This document shows positions 13,673 through 25,540 of a stretch of DNA of 64,000 nucleotides, piece by piece. The stretch is from Caprella mutica. Its lineage: Eukaryota; Arthropoda; Malacostraca; Amphipoda; Caprellidae. The position numbers were made by a program, and so were the translations under genes. The stretch covers positions 1 through 64,000 of the forward strand of contig CANNZV010002544.1 in assembly GCA_947561585.1 (NCBI GenBank), in the 5' to 3' direction. The stretch's first letter is position 1; every line of letters starts with the position of its first letter. The notes under the pieces are model-generated. The model had not been told where the DNA came from and did not search any database. It saw only the letters and a program-made list of their open reading frames with translations.

Positions 13673-13766
13673 CTATAGCTGTTTCCTTGTGAATATTTTT
13701 ACCCAAATGTATTTCTGAATTGCTCTTAGGGTAGCACTTCCTTCCAACCCGTTGATTTCATCAACT

Positions 13767-13779
13767 GGCGGGGGAGTGA
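13767..13779 (+). promoter_or_regulatory. element 1 polypurine tract
   Basis: GGCGGGGGAGTGA directly abuts the 3' LTR, at the expected place for plus-strand DNA priming. Confidence 0.7.
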
Positions 13780-14601
13780 TGTGGCGACCACTAATATTAA
13801 AATTATTTTTGTTTTCATTTTCTCTAATTTATTAATTCTCAAATTCAGATTTTTGTTCAGAGAAATCGGCAACACTAAATCTAATACAATCTGAATGTTT
13901 GTTTACTATAATCATTAGTCTATCTATTCCAGTCAAGTGGAAGTTTCTAGTTTTCGTGCTCTTAAATATTTAGTAGCTACACGCTTTTTAAAATTCATAA
14001 ATTTTCATTAATTATTGTTTAATTAAAATTGTTATCAATTTAAATAGTAAAGTAAATGCGCCTTGTACTATTACAACTAATTAAACTATAGATTGAGAAT
14101 GTGTTTGGCGATTTAGGAAAAATTTAACTTTTTTTTCTATATATCCGTCAGATTCAGATCCTTCCTAATTATAAATCTTATTATACAGTGTTATAGCTAT
14201 TCTCCATAATTTCCGTGGATTCGTTCCCCTTACATAAGGGTAAGTTACCATTTAACGTTTGTACCTTAATGATTAATGTTCAAATTTAAAATGTGAATCT
14301 ATGTATATATATGGTATAGTAACTAGTTTTAAATATTCTATTTTACTTGCTATTGGAATTCTTGGTTATTACAAATTATTTGAATAATATGATAATTATA
14401 CATAGTAAAAATTAACTAATTGTATGTACCACTTTCTTGTCATTTTTCTGAAGTACTTTGTAATTCATAAAGTTAATATCTTTATATAATTTACCTTTTG
14501 TATTTAATATGAATTTTTTGAATAAAAACTAAATCTGGAAATAATATTTCCAGGTGTCAATCTGCATCTCATCCTGTTTAATTACTCCACGCACCCCCAT
14601 A
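13780..14601 (+). repeat. element 1, 3' LTR
   Basis: The 822-bp copy of the 5' LTR is followed by GGTA, the right half of the target duplication. Confidence 0.93.
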
Positions 14602-14605
14602 GGTA

Positions 14606-15131
14606 CATGTACGAGATTTACCTGTATATATTATCCATAAAATATTTGGGCATTCATATTAAAAATAATACAGTTACCATAACTTATTAGAGATCGAAGT
14701 ATTAAAAATAGTTTCATGTACCGGAGAATTATTTTAAGATACAATTAACGAATTTCAGATGAAATAAATGCTCTAACTCACGGGATAAAATATGGAACTA
14801 TCGTTAACATTTCCTCTCTTTCGAAACTATTTTTTATTAATATGACATTATTTATTGCCCTAATACCTAATTTCCTCAAGCCCGTAGAAGATAAAATGAA
14901 CCAGCATCTGAGGCCATTTACAAACAGCTTTACATTTCGTTGAACAGTTATCCTACGAGTATTGTGGTTCCGACGAGTCCCCGTTACTATTAATTAAACA
15001 TACACATTCACATCCCATCATCGACATGAATTCAGTGCTTAGTGTAACCCTGCATTGTGTTTAGCTGTGAAAAAGTGAATCCTCCACCTTCAAGGTTCGA
15101 CCCCAAGTTGTGAGTTAAATTCATCCTTATA
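14606..15131. other. no gene seen
   Basis: The stretch is non-coding by eye. It is the flank between element 1 and the MITE at 15134. Confidence 0.4.
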
Positions 15132-15133
15132 TA

Positions 15134-15339
15134 CAGGGTGATACACAAAAAGGTGTAGCTACCTGCCCAACTTTCAATTAATATAAATATTGTTTTTAAT
15201 TAGAGCTCAAGTAAAATTAAAATAAGATGTTTTACTTTTATCCACTATACCACCGTCATTCCTAATATTCATTATTTATTCATAAATACAATATTTATAT
15301 TAATTCAAAATTGGGTACACTTTTTTGTGGGTCACCCTG
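15134..15339. mobile_element. mariner-type MITE
   Basis: This 206-bp element has termini CAGGGTGATACACAAAAA and the complement of CAGGGTGACCCACAAAAAAG. It is flanked by TA at 15132-15133 and 15340-15341. The CAGGGTG start and TA duplication fit Tc1/mariner. It has no coding capacity. The autonomous-looking mariner at 62862 shares the CAGGGTG start but then differs. Confidence 0.85.
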
Positions 15340-15341
15340 TA

Positions 15342-16959
15342 GATCATTTTATTGATTGAATTATAGGCCAAAGTTAATTTAATCACCGAACCTCTTCTGA
15401 TTACCAATTTACTTAGAATGCACATCATTTATACCTTATATGAGTTTTGATACCCTTGCTTATTGATGCGATAATGTATTTGATGCTAATCCCTGATCAT
15501 TTATTAGACAAGTAACGTCAAAGTAAATTTATACAAATTAATGTCAACTAGGACGTAGCTAGATGACCTCTCGGTATTAATTTAATAATTTTTACCACGC
15601 TATCAAGTAAATGAAAGAATTAGATTATTGAAATATATACTTGAAATTAAAAAAGAATGGAACACCAACATACAGGCTTATAAGCACTGGGTCAACATTA
15701 AATAGACAAATCCTACAGTCTAATTAGTGTGATACTGGAGAAAATTAATTTACAAACAATTATGAAATAACAGTTGGGTCTGTGGTATCAAAAATGATGA
15801 GAATGTTTATTTTCTCTTTTTAACGGTTTTCCAGTTTCTTCTACGATCATTCTTTATTGAATTAAATTTTTCTCTACCAATATAGTTTTTTGTTAATGCA
15901 TTTACAAGTGGTTATACATATAGGTCGCTTGTGTCTCTTACAATTGATTTGAAACCAATTCATTAAATTAAGGTCAAGAAAGCTGTTATGATAGTGTGTG
16001 TTTTCTTAGGGCAACACTTATGCTAATTATAGCTACAAGATAAAAATTTCATAAACACATGTGGAGAATTGAAAAATGAAAATTATACTATATTATTTAT
16101 TGTTGATATTTTTAAACACAAAAAATTATAAATATATTTCAGTGTAAATATCATCACTTGTGTACATTAACCTATAGGATATTAAACAACCACACTAGTA
16201 TAATTAAATGCACCAATAATACAGGTTTGGTGGCAGGGCTCATGGATGCAGAAAAGCTACTCTATTTAACGAACGTATTTAACTCTAGTTATTATGATTC
16301 TAGAATAAAAATCTAAAAATATTTTAAATTTTCATGTTTTGAAGTTAAAAGGGAAATATTTTCGAACTTTACAATGAAAAAACAGCTATGGTAAAATAAT
16401 TAAATTGGTAATGTTAATGGATGCAGAAAAGCTACTTCATAGCCTGCAGTTGCTGAATTATGTGAACGATACAAAATCATTTTGTCTCTATCTATAGGAA
16501 AAACATATGCAACAAGAGAAACTTGATATAACTTTGAGTTCCGTTGCTAATAATATAGGGAATTTAGTCATAGTGAACTCTAGTTTTTGTTACTAATTTC
16601 AATATACTACATATATCAGTAAAATTTAGTGAATACATGAATATATTTACATAAAAATAAAACTATGACATAAATTATACCCTTTCTATGTCAAAACTTT
16701 TTGTTTGTACATAGCCAGCATAGGTCACATAAATGAAGGAAATGCAGTTACAGTAAAATCTAAGGTAATGCAGATAGGTTCTAAAATATACATTATACAC
16801 TTTAAACTAACTAAAAAGTGGAGAAAGTTCAAAGGTAGAATAGATAACGAAAATAGATTACAAAAGTATAATATTCACCTTAGCAGCAATTAACATAGTA
16901 GAATAAAAAGATACAAGGAAGGAATTAAAATAAGTTACCTATTGATAATAATTAATTAG
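15342..16959. other. no gene seen; short repeat motif
   Basis: No exon was supported. The motif ATGGATGCAGAAAAGCTACT occurs near 16241 and 16420, again at about 17067, and in reverse at about 38813. It is a piece of the dispersed repeat described at 16960. Confidence 0.4.
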
Positions 16960-17290
16960 TCAGTAGGGGTTCAACGCCAATTTCGGAATTTTGCTCATGA
17001 AGGAAAGTGACTCCATGAGCTAAGTCACTTACCAGTTACCACCGTCGTTGTCGTTGACCATGTTCATGGATGCAGAAAAGCTACTCCGTGAATGCAGTCA
17101 CTTACCAAGGAATGTGACGAAAAGGGGCACAAGCACCGCGCGGTGGCTGCACTCACGAATGGAAGAGGAAAATGAAGAGGTGATAGTAAATGAAGCATAC
17201 GAGTCTACCTAACACAAAATCTAAGACCTCGTAGTTGAAGAGCAAAACCCTAGCGCTATCCTCTAAAACTGCAAGTAGCGTTAAAAAAGT
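16960..17290 (+). repeat. dispersed repeat family R, copy 1
   Basis: Blocks such as GTGACGAAAAGGGGCACAAG, GAAGAGGAAAATGAAGAGGT and AAACTGCAAGTAGCGTTAAA recur in this order, or in reverse, at about 25140-25310, 38735-38850, 41370-41660 and 53480-53680. No terminal inverted repeat was found. The class is unknown. Confidence 0.65.
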
Positions 17291-17335
17291 ATTAAAAATA
17301 AGACAACACATAATCCAAATTTTAATATAATGTAA

Positions 17336-17569
17336 GTGCAGTTTTCTGGATTCTTCAAGCAGTTACTTGAGCTCGCTGTTAAGAATGTCCTCATCCTTCT
17401 CAATAGTTATTTACTTTATCTATTTGATGGTGTAGGTATGGGAAATCCTCTTGGTCCCACTCTTGCGATTGTCTTTTTATGTTTCATGAGCAACGTTGGT
17501 TTATATTGCCTTATTGAATTTAAATCTAAATTTTATCCTAGGTATATGTATGTATATATATTCTAATTT
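17336..17569 (+). pseudogene. Penelope-like reverse transcriptase relic
   Basis: A short open stretch encodes DGVGMGNPLGPTLAIVF followed, about 25 residues on, by FYPRY. This matches the conserved DG-x-AMGSPLGPxLAN block and the downstream RYVDD region of Penelope-like and related reverse transcriptases. The catalytic YxDD itself is lost, and only about 75 codons remain. It sits inside a copy of repeat family R, replacing about 40 bp found in the 53.5-kb copy. Confidence 0.6.
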
Positions 17570-17972
17570 TTTCCTATTCACCACATACAGCTTTAGGATA
17601 GAGCCCTAAGGGGCTAGCTAAATATAACATAACTAAATTAAACTAATATTAGAGTAATAGGAATTCTCCAATTATAATGTAATTAGAATAAAAGGTTACT
17701 ATTTTACCGTTTTAAAAATAATGCTAACAATTCATGTTTATTCTGTTATTTTGTTTCAGAAATTAGTTACAAAAAAAGACTAAATATTCACTGAAATATA
17801 GCCTGGTGATGCTATTTAACTCCAATATTCAAACATACAGTGAATACTATATGACAGAGTTGGTAACGTTAATGACTGATAACAAAAGAAAAGAATGAAA
17901 GATTAATTAAATCGCACTATTTTTGTGAGAGTAACTTAGGTATGTGGAAATTTCGGACATTGTGGTCATCGT
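17570..17972. other. no gene seen
   Basis: This contains the end of the family R copy (CACCACATACAGCTTTAGGA) and otherwise AT-rich unique sequence downstream of the PARP gene. Confidence 0.4.
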
Positions 17973-17978
17973 TTTATT
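17973..17978 (-). terminator. candidate poly(A) signal of PARP gene
   Basis: AATAAA on the minus strand lies about 75 bases after the stop codon at 18052. Confidence 0.5.
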
Positions 17979-18051
17979 TTGTTGGGAAATGATAAATGTA
18001 GGTAATTTTTGAATGTACCATATGTGTAATAATGATAACAGAATTGTGTTA

Positions 18052-21000
18052 CTAGTACTTCAAAATGTATTCCGGATAGTACTGCTGGTCATGGTATTTC
18101 ACGAAGATTTTTGGACGAAGAACGTTGTCCACAGTTGTGTCACTGAAAGAAAAAATTCCATTAATAAATAGCTAAGAGATAATTTAATGATGAATATCCA
18201 CATGAAAAGTATGGCAAAATATAATATTCATCACATTAACTTTCTCCGATAACTTGATTTATAATTTACAAAAGTTCTCCATTTCTTACAAATATGAGCT
18301 GTAATAACAGTCAGTCACATATGTAATTAGGTTCACATTTTTGGAAAGTGTATGTCACTTAAAAGTCCTCTCCAGGCTCGAGAAAATATGAGGTTATTAC
18401 ATAATTTTATAGAACTAAGGTTTAGGATCATTAACATACAAAACGCTTAAAATTCGGTTCAGCACACATACGTATTTGAAAATGATTTTAAAGTTTTTCA
18501 TACTTGATGTACAACAAACGTACGAAACACTTATATGACGCGGAAGAAAGAGATTGTACACTCTTCGTTTTGATTTCGAATTCTAATTTTATGAATTAGA
18601 ATTGGAATGAATTTTCGGTATTCGTTTAAGACGTAAATAATTTTCTGAAATATATAAACGTTTCTATAAAAAGTATACACTATTTATACCTTTAAACGAA
18701 TATTTAATAACGGATTGCTGATATCTACCAAACTGACATTCAAAACAAACGGTGTACATTCTTTTACTATGGACTTTTTTTTATTGTTTTAAACAATGAG
18801 TTCATGTTTCTTATCACTTTGCAGCAAATCCCCTGAAATTTAATACCATATTTAATATTTTATGTGTTTTTCAAAGATTTTGGTAATCAAAACTCTACAC
18901 TATCCGTTTTACTTCCGACTTGTTTATTTTCAGTTTGAAGAACAAGAATGTACACTGTTTGTTTCGAATGTCAACTAGGTACCTAGGTATAAGCAATGAA
19001 TATTGGTGAAATAAACTTATTATATAAACCGTAATAAACGTTTATATACTTCAGAGAATAATGCATTACACAATTGAAATAAAAACAAAGAGTGTACAAT
19101 CTTTTACTTCAGCGTCAGCTTGGTGTGTCGTACAACTGTTCCACACAGAGTATAAAAACTTTAATTAAAAAATATATACTTATATACTGAACCGAATTAT
19201 ATGCGGCTTGTAGTTTATTGATCCTAGACCTCAATAATTTCTATGATATTATGCAATAATATGATTTTTTTACGGAGCCTGGATAGGATCTTTCAAATAA
19301 TAGATCATTCAGAAATTGCTTTGGGACAGATTGATTCAAAAGCAATGTTATCACCAAATTTGTAGTAGCTACTACTATTGTCTGTGAATTGAGCGGTTGC
19401 CCATTATTCTAATTTTCTGGTAATTTCTGCTTTCTAGAACTACTTTACATCAGCATGCCAAAAAAAATATTTTTTTTTAACATTCCATAACTAATTTTGT
19501 TTTTCTTCAAGTTCTAAAATTACATTTGGTGTATGTTCATAATCTTAATTTTGGACTTGGAAACTTGAGTTTTCTTGTGTGATTTTTTTAACAGACTAGA
19601 TTTGTGTTAACTTTTAAAAGATTATTCATATCACCTATCAGTAGGAGGAGTGACGATACTCTGGTTTCCATGAGCAATTCTCCCGATGATAACCTTGACG
19701 ATAAACAGACACCGAGGGTTGCTAGTGCAGTATGTTTGACAGTAGCTGGCCCTGCAAAAGAAGTAGGATTAGATAAAAAGAAAGCTTAGATTTTAGAAGT
19801 ATAATTTTGAAATGATGAGATTTTATCAATATATTCATTCATTTCCTTACTGGTTTGAAAAGTAAGTTCCACGACCATAAAGCTGGCCTCTGTTTGTCCC
19901 ATGTCTCCTCCAATCAAAGTTCTCAATACAAATGGAGTCTTCGTGCTGAATATGAGTTCCATGGAAGAGATACTCTTCTCTCAGCATAGTAGAGGGAGAC
20001 ATTTTCTTCATATATTCTCGTTTGTTAACGTAATCTTTCCAAAGGAAAGGATTTTGAATTCTCTCCAAACTCACGATATTTGATATGTTCAAAGTTTGTT
20101 TGACAAGACTCATAATCTCTTTATATTTTGGATCATGTGGTAGAAGATGAATTTTTGTGTAAATATCTTCCTCATTCATCTCCGTCCAGTACGATGGGAA
20201 TTCCAGTGACGGCTGATTTCTCTTGTTAGGTCCATTTCGACGTCCTCCACGTCTTCCTCTAGCTGACGCAGAGCCTCTGGATGATCCCTGAGCTCCTCCA
20301 AAACCTCTTATGGGACGCCGTTCAATACGGCGAACTTTGTGAGTTTCACAATTTGTTTGAGTTCTTGCTTTGAAATCTAGAATGTACGTGTTCCGACCAC
20401 TGGAGATACTGATTGACTGAGTGTCATCGGCAAGAAACAGTCGCTCAATATCCTCTGACGTGGTGGATGTAGCGAAATTTTCGGTTTGTTTATCATCCGC
20501 TTCTCCATATTTGATGGCTCTACCTCGTTCATTGATGAAAACCCACTCGTGACTTACATCAGCTGGTAGATCGTTTCGGTTGTAAGAGACATGTGTATCA
20601 GTTGCATGATTCCCTAAAGGCCTACGTAAAATTTTTCTAGTTGCGCCAGTTCCAAGATTCACTTGTATCATGTCAGGAAATTCGATACGATAAGAGTGCT
20701 TTTTGCTTGCTGTAATCAAAGAATTTTTCTTTTGACAATAAGCTTCTTCTAGATCGTCTGATGTGGTCATAGTGGCACTTCTCATTCGAATGTTAGGATT
20801 CGTCTTTCCATACTCTATCCACTGATTTCTTTCATCATTGAAGTACCATTGGTATTTTGTAGCAGAGTCATGATTGGATATTCTGGAAGAGGGTGTGGCA
20901 CATCTTCTCAGAGGTAAAGTTTTAGAACTATTGTCTGTTATGGTTTCTGATATGAAATTTGCTCTTCTAAAACGATCGTTTGCAATATTGACTTGATCAC

Positions 21001-21220
21001 AATCTTTGTCACAATAAGCTGTCTCCAGGTGAGTATTGATATTATCAGCCACATCTTGCCAATTATCAGATTCTTTGAATTGCCATAAGAAAGTTTTCGT
21101 AGTGTGAGTGTCATTGCAATCCGCTTGAGAACAATTGCCATCTAAGTTATCTAGGCATATTTCGGGTGCAGGGGATTTAACCGACGATTGCTGATTCCGA
21201 ACTTTATCGAAAAAACTCAT
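18052..21220 (-). CDS. CCCH-WWE(x3)-PARP mono-ADP-ribosyltransferase, 3 exons
   Basis: Model: exons 21220-19851, 19751-19635 and 18142-18052, phases 2 and 2, giving 525 residues. The ATG at 21220 is preceded in frame by TGA, and TTTTTTGCAG just upstream looks like the acceptor of a 5' UTR intron. Seen in order: a CCCH finger (C22, C30, C35, H39); three WWE domains at about 43-107, 122-202 and 223-304; an Arg/Gly-rich linker at 305-335; and a PARP catalytic domain to the C terminus. The nicotinamide-binding His is H420 in LFHGT and the Tyr is Y453 in GTYFS. The last exon supplies VDN, PKIFVKY and YPEY. Ile508 aligns with the third triad position, giving H-Y-I, which in PARP7/10/12-type enzymes means mono- rather than poly-ADP-ribosylation. 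WWE domains bind ADP-ribose chains, and CCCH fingers in PARP7/12/13 bind RNA or DNA. A role in stress or antiviral response is family inference. Intron 2 holds a MITE. Confidence 0.9.
18363..19292. mobile_element. inverted double copy of the TTAA MITE, in PARP intron 2
   Basis: The left end AGTCCTCTCCAGGCTC is the complement of the right end GAGCCTGGATAGGATCT. Both halves match the right half of the MITE at 2474-3073, in opposite orientation. The left flank is TTAA at 18359-18362. It is therefore a long foldback derivative of about 930 bp in which the usual left half has been replaced by an inverted right half. Confidence 0.7.
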
Positions 21221-21234
21221 ATTTCAAACTGCAA

Positions 21235-22253
21235 AAAAAAAAACGAAGGAAATATTAGAAACGACCATAATAAACTCATAAAAAAACTGTTATGATGGAG
21301 ACAATCACCAAATTATAATAGAATTCAGTTACCAATCATTACAAGTTAACAACTAATTATTAGAATGGACCCTCAATATTTCTGATAGCTCTAATTATTA
21401 AGACATCACACATAATCTACATTTTTATAAATAGATTGTTACATAACTTTGATAAGAAACCAACCAGCTAATTAGGTACGATATCACAAACTATTTATCT
21501 CGAATTCTTTCAACAAATGCAGGTAGGTATAGCTAAGAGCACACTGTGCCTAACTAGCAATTTGCTATTGAAGGTCAATATAATATTACTGGTCAAACCT
21601 ACGAAACTTACCATATAATGTACCGATTAAGTAAGAAAGTATTAGCACATGATCTATATCTCACTATTTTAATTCAAATAGCATATTTAGTAAAACAACC
21701 CTCACTTACTAACATTCAAAGATAACTGATGAACAAAGTGTATGTGTAGCTATTGTACGTGTTTCTAGTACTTCTGAACATGTTTTATAAACATCAAACC
21801 TGTCTACTAACTAATATTAACGAACAAATCAATACAAAGAAAAGCACTACCTCCAATAATATGATTTTAAATTAAAATTACAGCAGTATGACTTATTATA
21901 TATATAGCATTCTTAACGAAGAATAAGCATGGTAACTAATGACAATTGGTATGACGTCACTATGGCAACATGCTTAAATATAGGTATATTAAAAGAGATT
22001 AACAGTTTGAAAACTGAATATATCATTCACATATTTCATACACTGACTAAGATAGGAAACTTTATTCACTTTATTTAATTTTAATACGATGATTTATTGT
22101 TAAAGAGATGACGTACTAAGTCGGTTCTGAACGTGTCTAGAACCAGTAACAAAGATCTATAATAAATTAGGATAAGTTCCATGTTATCGAATGGTTTCAC
22201 ATCATCGGTCATATAAGAAAAAGCGTTGTAATGATAATTGTTTAACTTATATT
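21235..22253. other. upstream of PARP gene, no gene seen
   Basis: AT-rich sequence that should contain the 5' UTR exon and promoter of the PARP gene on the minus strand. The first exon could not be placed. ATGACGTCA-like ATGACGTCAC occurs near 21951, a possible CREB/ATF-type site, on spelling alone. Confidence 0.35.
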
Positions 22254-22304
22254 TTAATTGGTATCCATGATACTTGCAGGTACTATCATGGATAGATACC
22301 AATT
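22254..22304. repeat. palindrome, centre of GGCCGTACACACG foldback
   Basis: ATTGGTATCCATGATAC and its near-complement face each other, as in the middle of the element at 535-799. The outer arms are missing or altered. Confidence 0.6.
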
Positions 22305-23024
22305 TTTCTTAATTACGTTATCGAAAATGTGGACCCGTCGATAACTCGGAATTTACCTGAATTAGGGTAAGTTCACAAGTTACAAATCGTCGGCCAGATT
22401 CACGAAAAAATATATTAAATAACATACCACTTAAAATAATGAGTTACCTAGGTACTAATGGATCATTATTGTCATATGATGTTTTTTATATGATCGAGAA
22501 TGTAACAACCAACCAGGCCTAAGATATGGAAAAAAAATTAAATATCGAAATCGAAAAAGCTCACTAACCTTGTAGGAAGGTAGTGCCTTTAGTAGGTATG
22601 TTTTTCTGTAATAAACAGAAAAAAATAAACTAGGCCTACCTAGTTAGGTAGGCCTAGTTAGTGACAGAATGTGTAGCTAATTGCAATAAAAATAATTAAA
22701 CTTAGGTACCTATAGGTATCTTGGTAGGTACCTAAATGCATTATGCAGAAAGTTGATAAAATATAAAAATAATTCAATAGGTAATGTTCTTATATTAGCT
22801 ACTAGTAACTAGGTTATTATGTAGCTATTATTCTTTCACTATAATAATAGTTATGTAGCTAGGTAGTTAACAACTTAGAAGTTACCTAACTTAAGTCTTT
22901 AAGGAGCTGTAAGTCTATTAATTAATAACTTACAGGTACCTAAGTAATTCACAAAATATTCCTCTTATTCTGATAGGATATTGATAGGTATTTGATATTC
23001 CCTGCCTGCCAAGTAATAAAGCAT
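22305..23024. other. no gene seen; half of a foldback and TAGGTACC-rich sequence
   Basis: 22312-22368 matches one arm of the GTTCCACATTTTC foldback family (AAAATGTGGACCCGTCGATA). The rest is rich in short TAGGTACCT and TAGCTACC words and holds no exon. Confidence 0.45.
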
Positions 23025-24355
23025 GTCCAAACTCGCCATTTTAATGGCGAGTTTGTGACAGTTATTTTGAACCCTTCAATTGCAAACGGCGAGTTTTCTC
23101 TATTTTTCTCCTAGTTATGCTACAATGTTATTTTGGAGAGAAATGATGATAATTTGATCATTTTGGAGAGAATTTGTTGAATTTTGGAGAGAGCTGGAGT
23201 GACAAATGGTGAGTTTTGAGACATACTATTTTACTTGGCCTGCCTGATGCCTCCCATCCACTCTGCAGAAACTGTCAAACTGGTAAAGTGTTCGTAGAGA
23301 TCTCTTATTTTGTTTGTAGCAAAATTAATGTAAATATAGGAATTAATTGAAAATTGTTCGGAGAGAATATCCCAAATATCTCCCATATTCTGCAGACTGG
23401 CCTCCCATTAGGCTATTAGCTCTAATTCTATGATTCTATCCTGACACGGAAGTACTATCCTGTGAAGCCAGTCTGTATTTTGTGCACAAAATCCCACTGA
23501 GTTTTTCAAAAAGCTGAAAAAACCCACCATAAATTTCCAGTAATTTGACTGATCCACCAACATTTTCCTAATTTATCCACCAAAAATTAATGGTGACATT
23601 ATACTAAGTAACATAGAAATGAATACCTAGCTAAAAATCCACCAACTTTGCCAGAATATTGTTTTCAATTTTAATTTCAAAGGAGAAAAAATTCCACCGA
23701 CATGCCATGTTTCAAAGTGTGGCAGGAAAGTCGCCATTTCTGTGAGAAAATTGATCCAGGTTGCCACATTTAAGATACTTTAAAAGTTTAAAGAAGAAAT
23801 TTGACTTTCTAGTGAAGATTTTCACTTGAAAATATTCTCATGGCTAATGCTTCATGTCTGATCACTCTGATGCATGTGCATCTCTTGAGACTATTTTAAT
23901 TTTATGAGTGATTTACTTGTTATTTCACTTATTTGCATGTTTTTTCAACTTATTTCACTCCTTAAAGGTCGCCAATATACTGGCGATTTTGTCCATACTT
24001 TGAAACATGGCTGACATGTCTGTCACATGTCGGTGGAATTTAGTCAATTTACCACAAAATGCAGACTGGCTCTAACAGTCTAAATTGGTTTACATTTTTT
24101 AATTAATTCCTATCCAAAGACCAAATAAAAAAGTATGACTCTTAAACTCTCCATTTGTCTCTCCAGCTCTCTCCAAAAATGAACAAAGTTTTCTCCAAAA
24201 TGATCAAATTATCATAAATTCTCTCCAATATAAGTAGCATTGTGGCACAGGAAAAAATATATATTTCTCGCCATTTGCAATTGAAAGGCTCAAAATAACT
24301 GTCACAAACTTGCCATTAATTATTAAAATGAAGAGTTTGGACAAGCTTCATTACC
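23025..24355. repeat. large inverted repeat holding nested MITEs
   Basis: The left arm (AAACTCGCCATTTTAATGGCG onward, to about 23225) returns as its complement at about 24130-24350. Shared words include AACTGTCACAAAC and CTCTCCAAAATGA. Between the arms lie a piece ending TCTGCAGACTGG and the MITE 23467-24070. The same left-arm sequence recurs at about 47210-47460. It is a nest of old, non-coding elements. Confidence 0.6.
23467..24070. mobile_element. MITE of the CCAGTCTGTATTTTGTGCAC family, copy 1
   Basis: The termini are GCCAGTCTGTATTTTGTGC and the complement of GCCAGTCTGCATTTTGTGG. Internal blocks CATAAATTTCCAGTAATTTG and AAAATTAATGGT recur in the copies at 47607-47862 and 47860-49761. It has no coding capacity. 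Confidence 0.7.
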
Positions 24356-25139
24356 TGGATTCCTATTTTATTAAATTTTGGCTTGAAATCTTCAAAATAT
24401 GAGTCAAATTGGCTTGACTCCGAATTTTTGTGAAATTTTGGCTCTAAAATTGATTTACAGAGTTACAGTGTGCCAGCTTCTGAAACATGGGTGCTAGGGA
24501 GTAGGGACCTACCTAGACTAGGCCCAGCTGCTCTAGTCAGCAGGGTTGGTTGAATTAAAGTTAATTTTAACATTAAAAAAGTTAATTGCAATATTCATTC
24601 CAAAAACTCCAGTCTGAAGAAACTGGTTAGGTGTTAGTAGAGATCTCTTATTTTGTTTTTAGCAAAATTAATGTAAATATAGGAATTAATTCAGAAGTGT
24701 TTGTAGCAAAATTAATGTAATTTTAGGAATTAATTTTAAATTGTTTGGAGAGGATATCCCATATTCTGCAGACTGTTAAAAACTTAATAGTATGGTTATC
24801 TAAATTTACAAGATTATTTTAATTGCTGGAGTCTGGAGCAATGTTAGAGCTCTAGCTCCACTCTGCAGAATGCACACTCAGAATCAGCTAAGCTCCAGCT
24901 TTTGCTCCGGAGCCAGCTCCCAAGCCCTGCTAGTCTATTTTACTGTGAACAGATAGAGATCTCTAGATTCTCTGCAAGCAGTTTCCCAGTTTCTGCAGAC
25001 TGGGGGCCTGGGCCCTAGGGTTACCTGAAAGGCTCTAATGCTCTTCAGCTATGGCCTACGAAGACTTGGAATCATTATTGTATTAGGTAGACACTAGAGT
25101 TTAGACTCAGTGACTTATAGGGGCCACACACAGTAGCTG
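24356..25139. other. repeat fragments, no gene seen
   Basis: 24595-24775 repeats the segment at about 23270-23395 (shared GAGATCTCTTATTTTGTTT and AAAATTAATGTAAATATAGG). The remainder is low-complexity, GCTCC- and CTGCAG-rich sequence with no exon. Confidence 0.5.
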
Positions 25140-25310
25140 AGTAGATGCTGTAGGGCCGCCACTAGGCTTTATTCAGTACATTTACTATCACTGTCACCTC
25201 TTCTTCATCATGATCTGTGACTCGTGGGTGCAGCCACCAGTCATGGTTTTGTGCTTGTGTCCCTTTTCATCACATCCACGGTAACTGGTAGGTGACAGCA
25301 TTTATGCCAG
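25140..25310 (-). repeat. dispersed repeat family R, copy 2
   Basis: This is a reverse-orientation copy of part of 16960-17290, with CACCTCTTCTTCATC, GTGCAGCCACCAGTC and GTGCTTGTGTCCCTTTTC. It lies just upstream of the TRAPPC13 start codon, so it may be promoter-proximal. Confidence 0.55.
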
Positions 25311-25540
25311 TTTGCAAAGTGTGGCAAATCACTAATCAAATACAAAGCCATTTTTTGCTTATTATAATTTTTTATATTACGATATTAGTCGCATCACATG
25401 AGTTCAATTTCCAAAATAGACACTAGGCAGCAAGAAATCGAGAATGCCTATCTGATTGAATTTAAGAAATGTTATAACTATTTTACCAACAGCAATTATT
25501 TTTGTTTAGCAAATAAAAATATAAACTACTTCAAATCATC

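Larger units (their letters stand above)
8706..14601 (+). mobile_element. complete Ty3/gypsy LTR retrotransposon (CsRn1-like), element 1
   Basis: The element is 5,896 bp: LTR 822 bp, primer site, gag, pol, polypurine tract, LTR 822 bp. The GGTA at 8702-8705 and the GGTA at 14602-14605 form a 4-bp target site duplication. The LTRs begin TGTGGCGACC and end CACCCCCATA, and read as the same by eye. Both ORFs are open. Domain order protease, reverse transcriptase, RNase H, integrase is that of Ty3/gypsy. Equal LTRs, intact ORFs and a clean duplication point to a recent, possibly still mobile insertion. Confidence 0.95.

Noticed and set aside
19604..19789. 61-residue plus-strand ORF
   Set aside because: It is the reverse of PARP exon 2 (19635-19751), which supplies conserved catalytic-domain residues.
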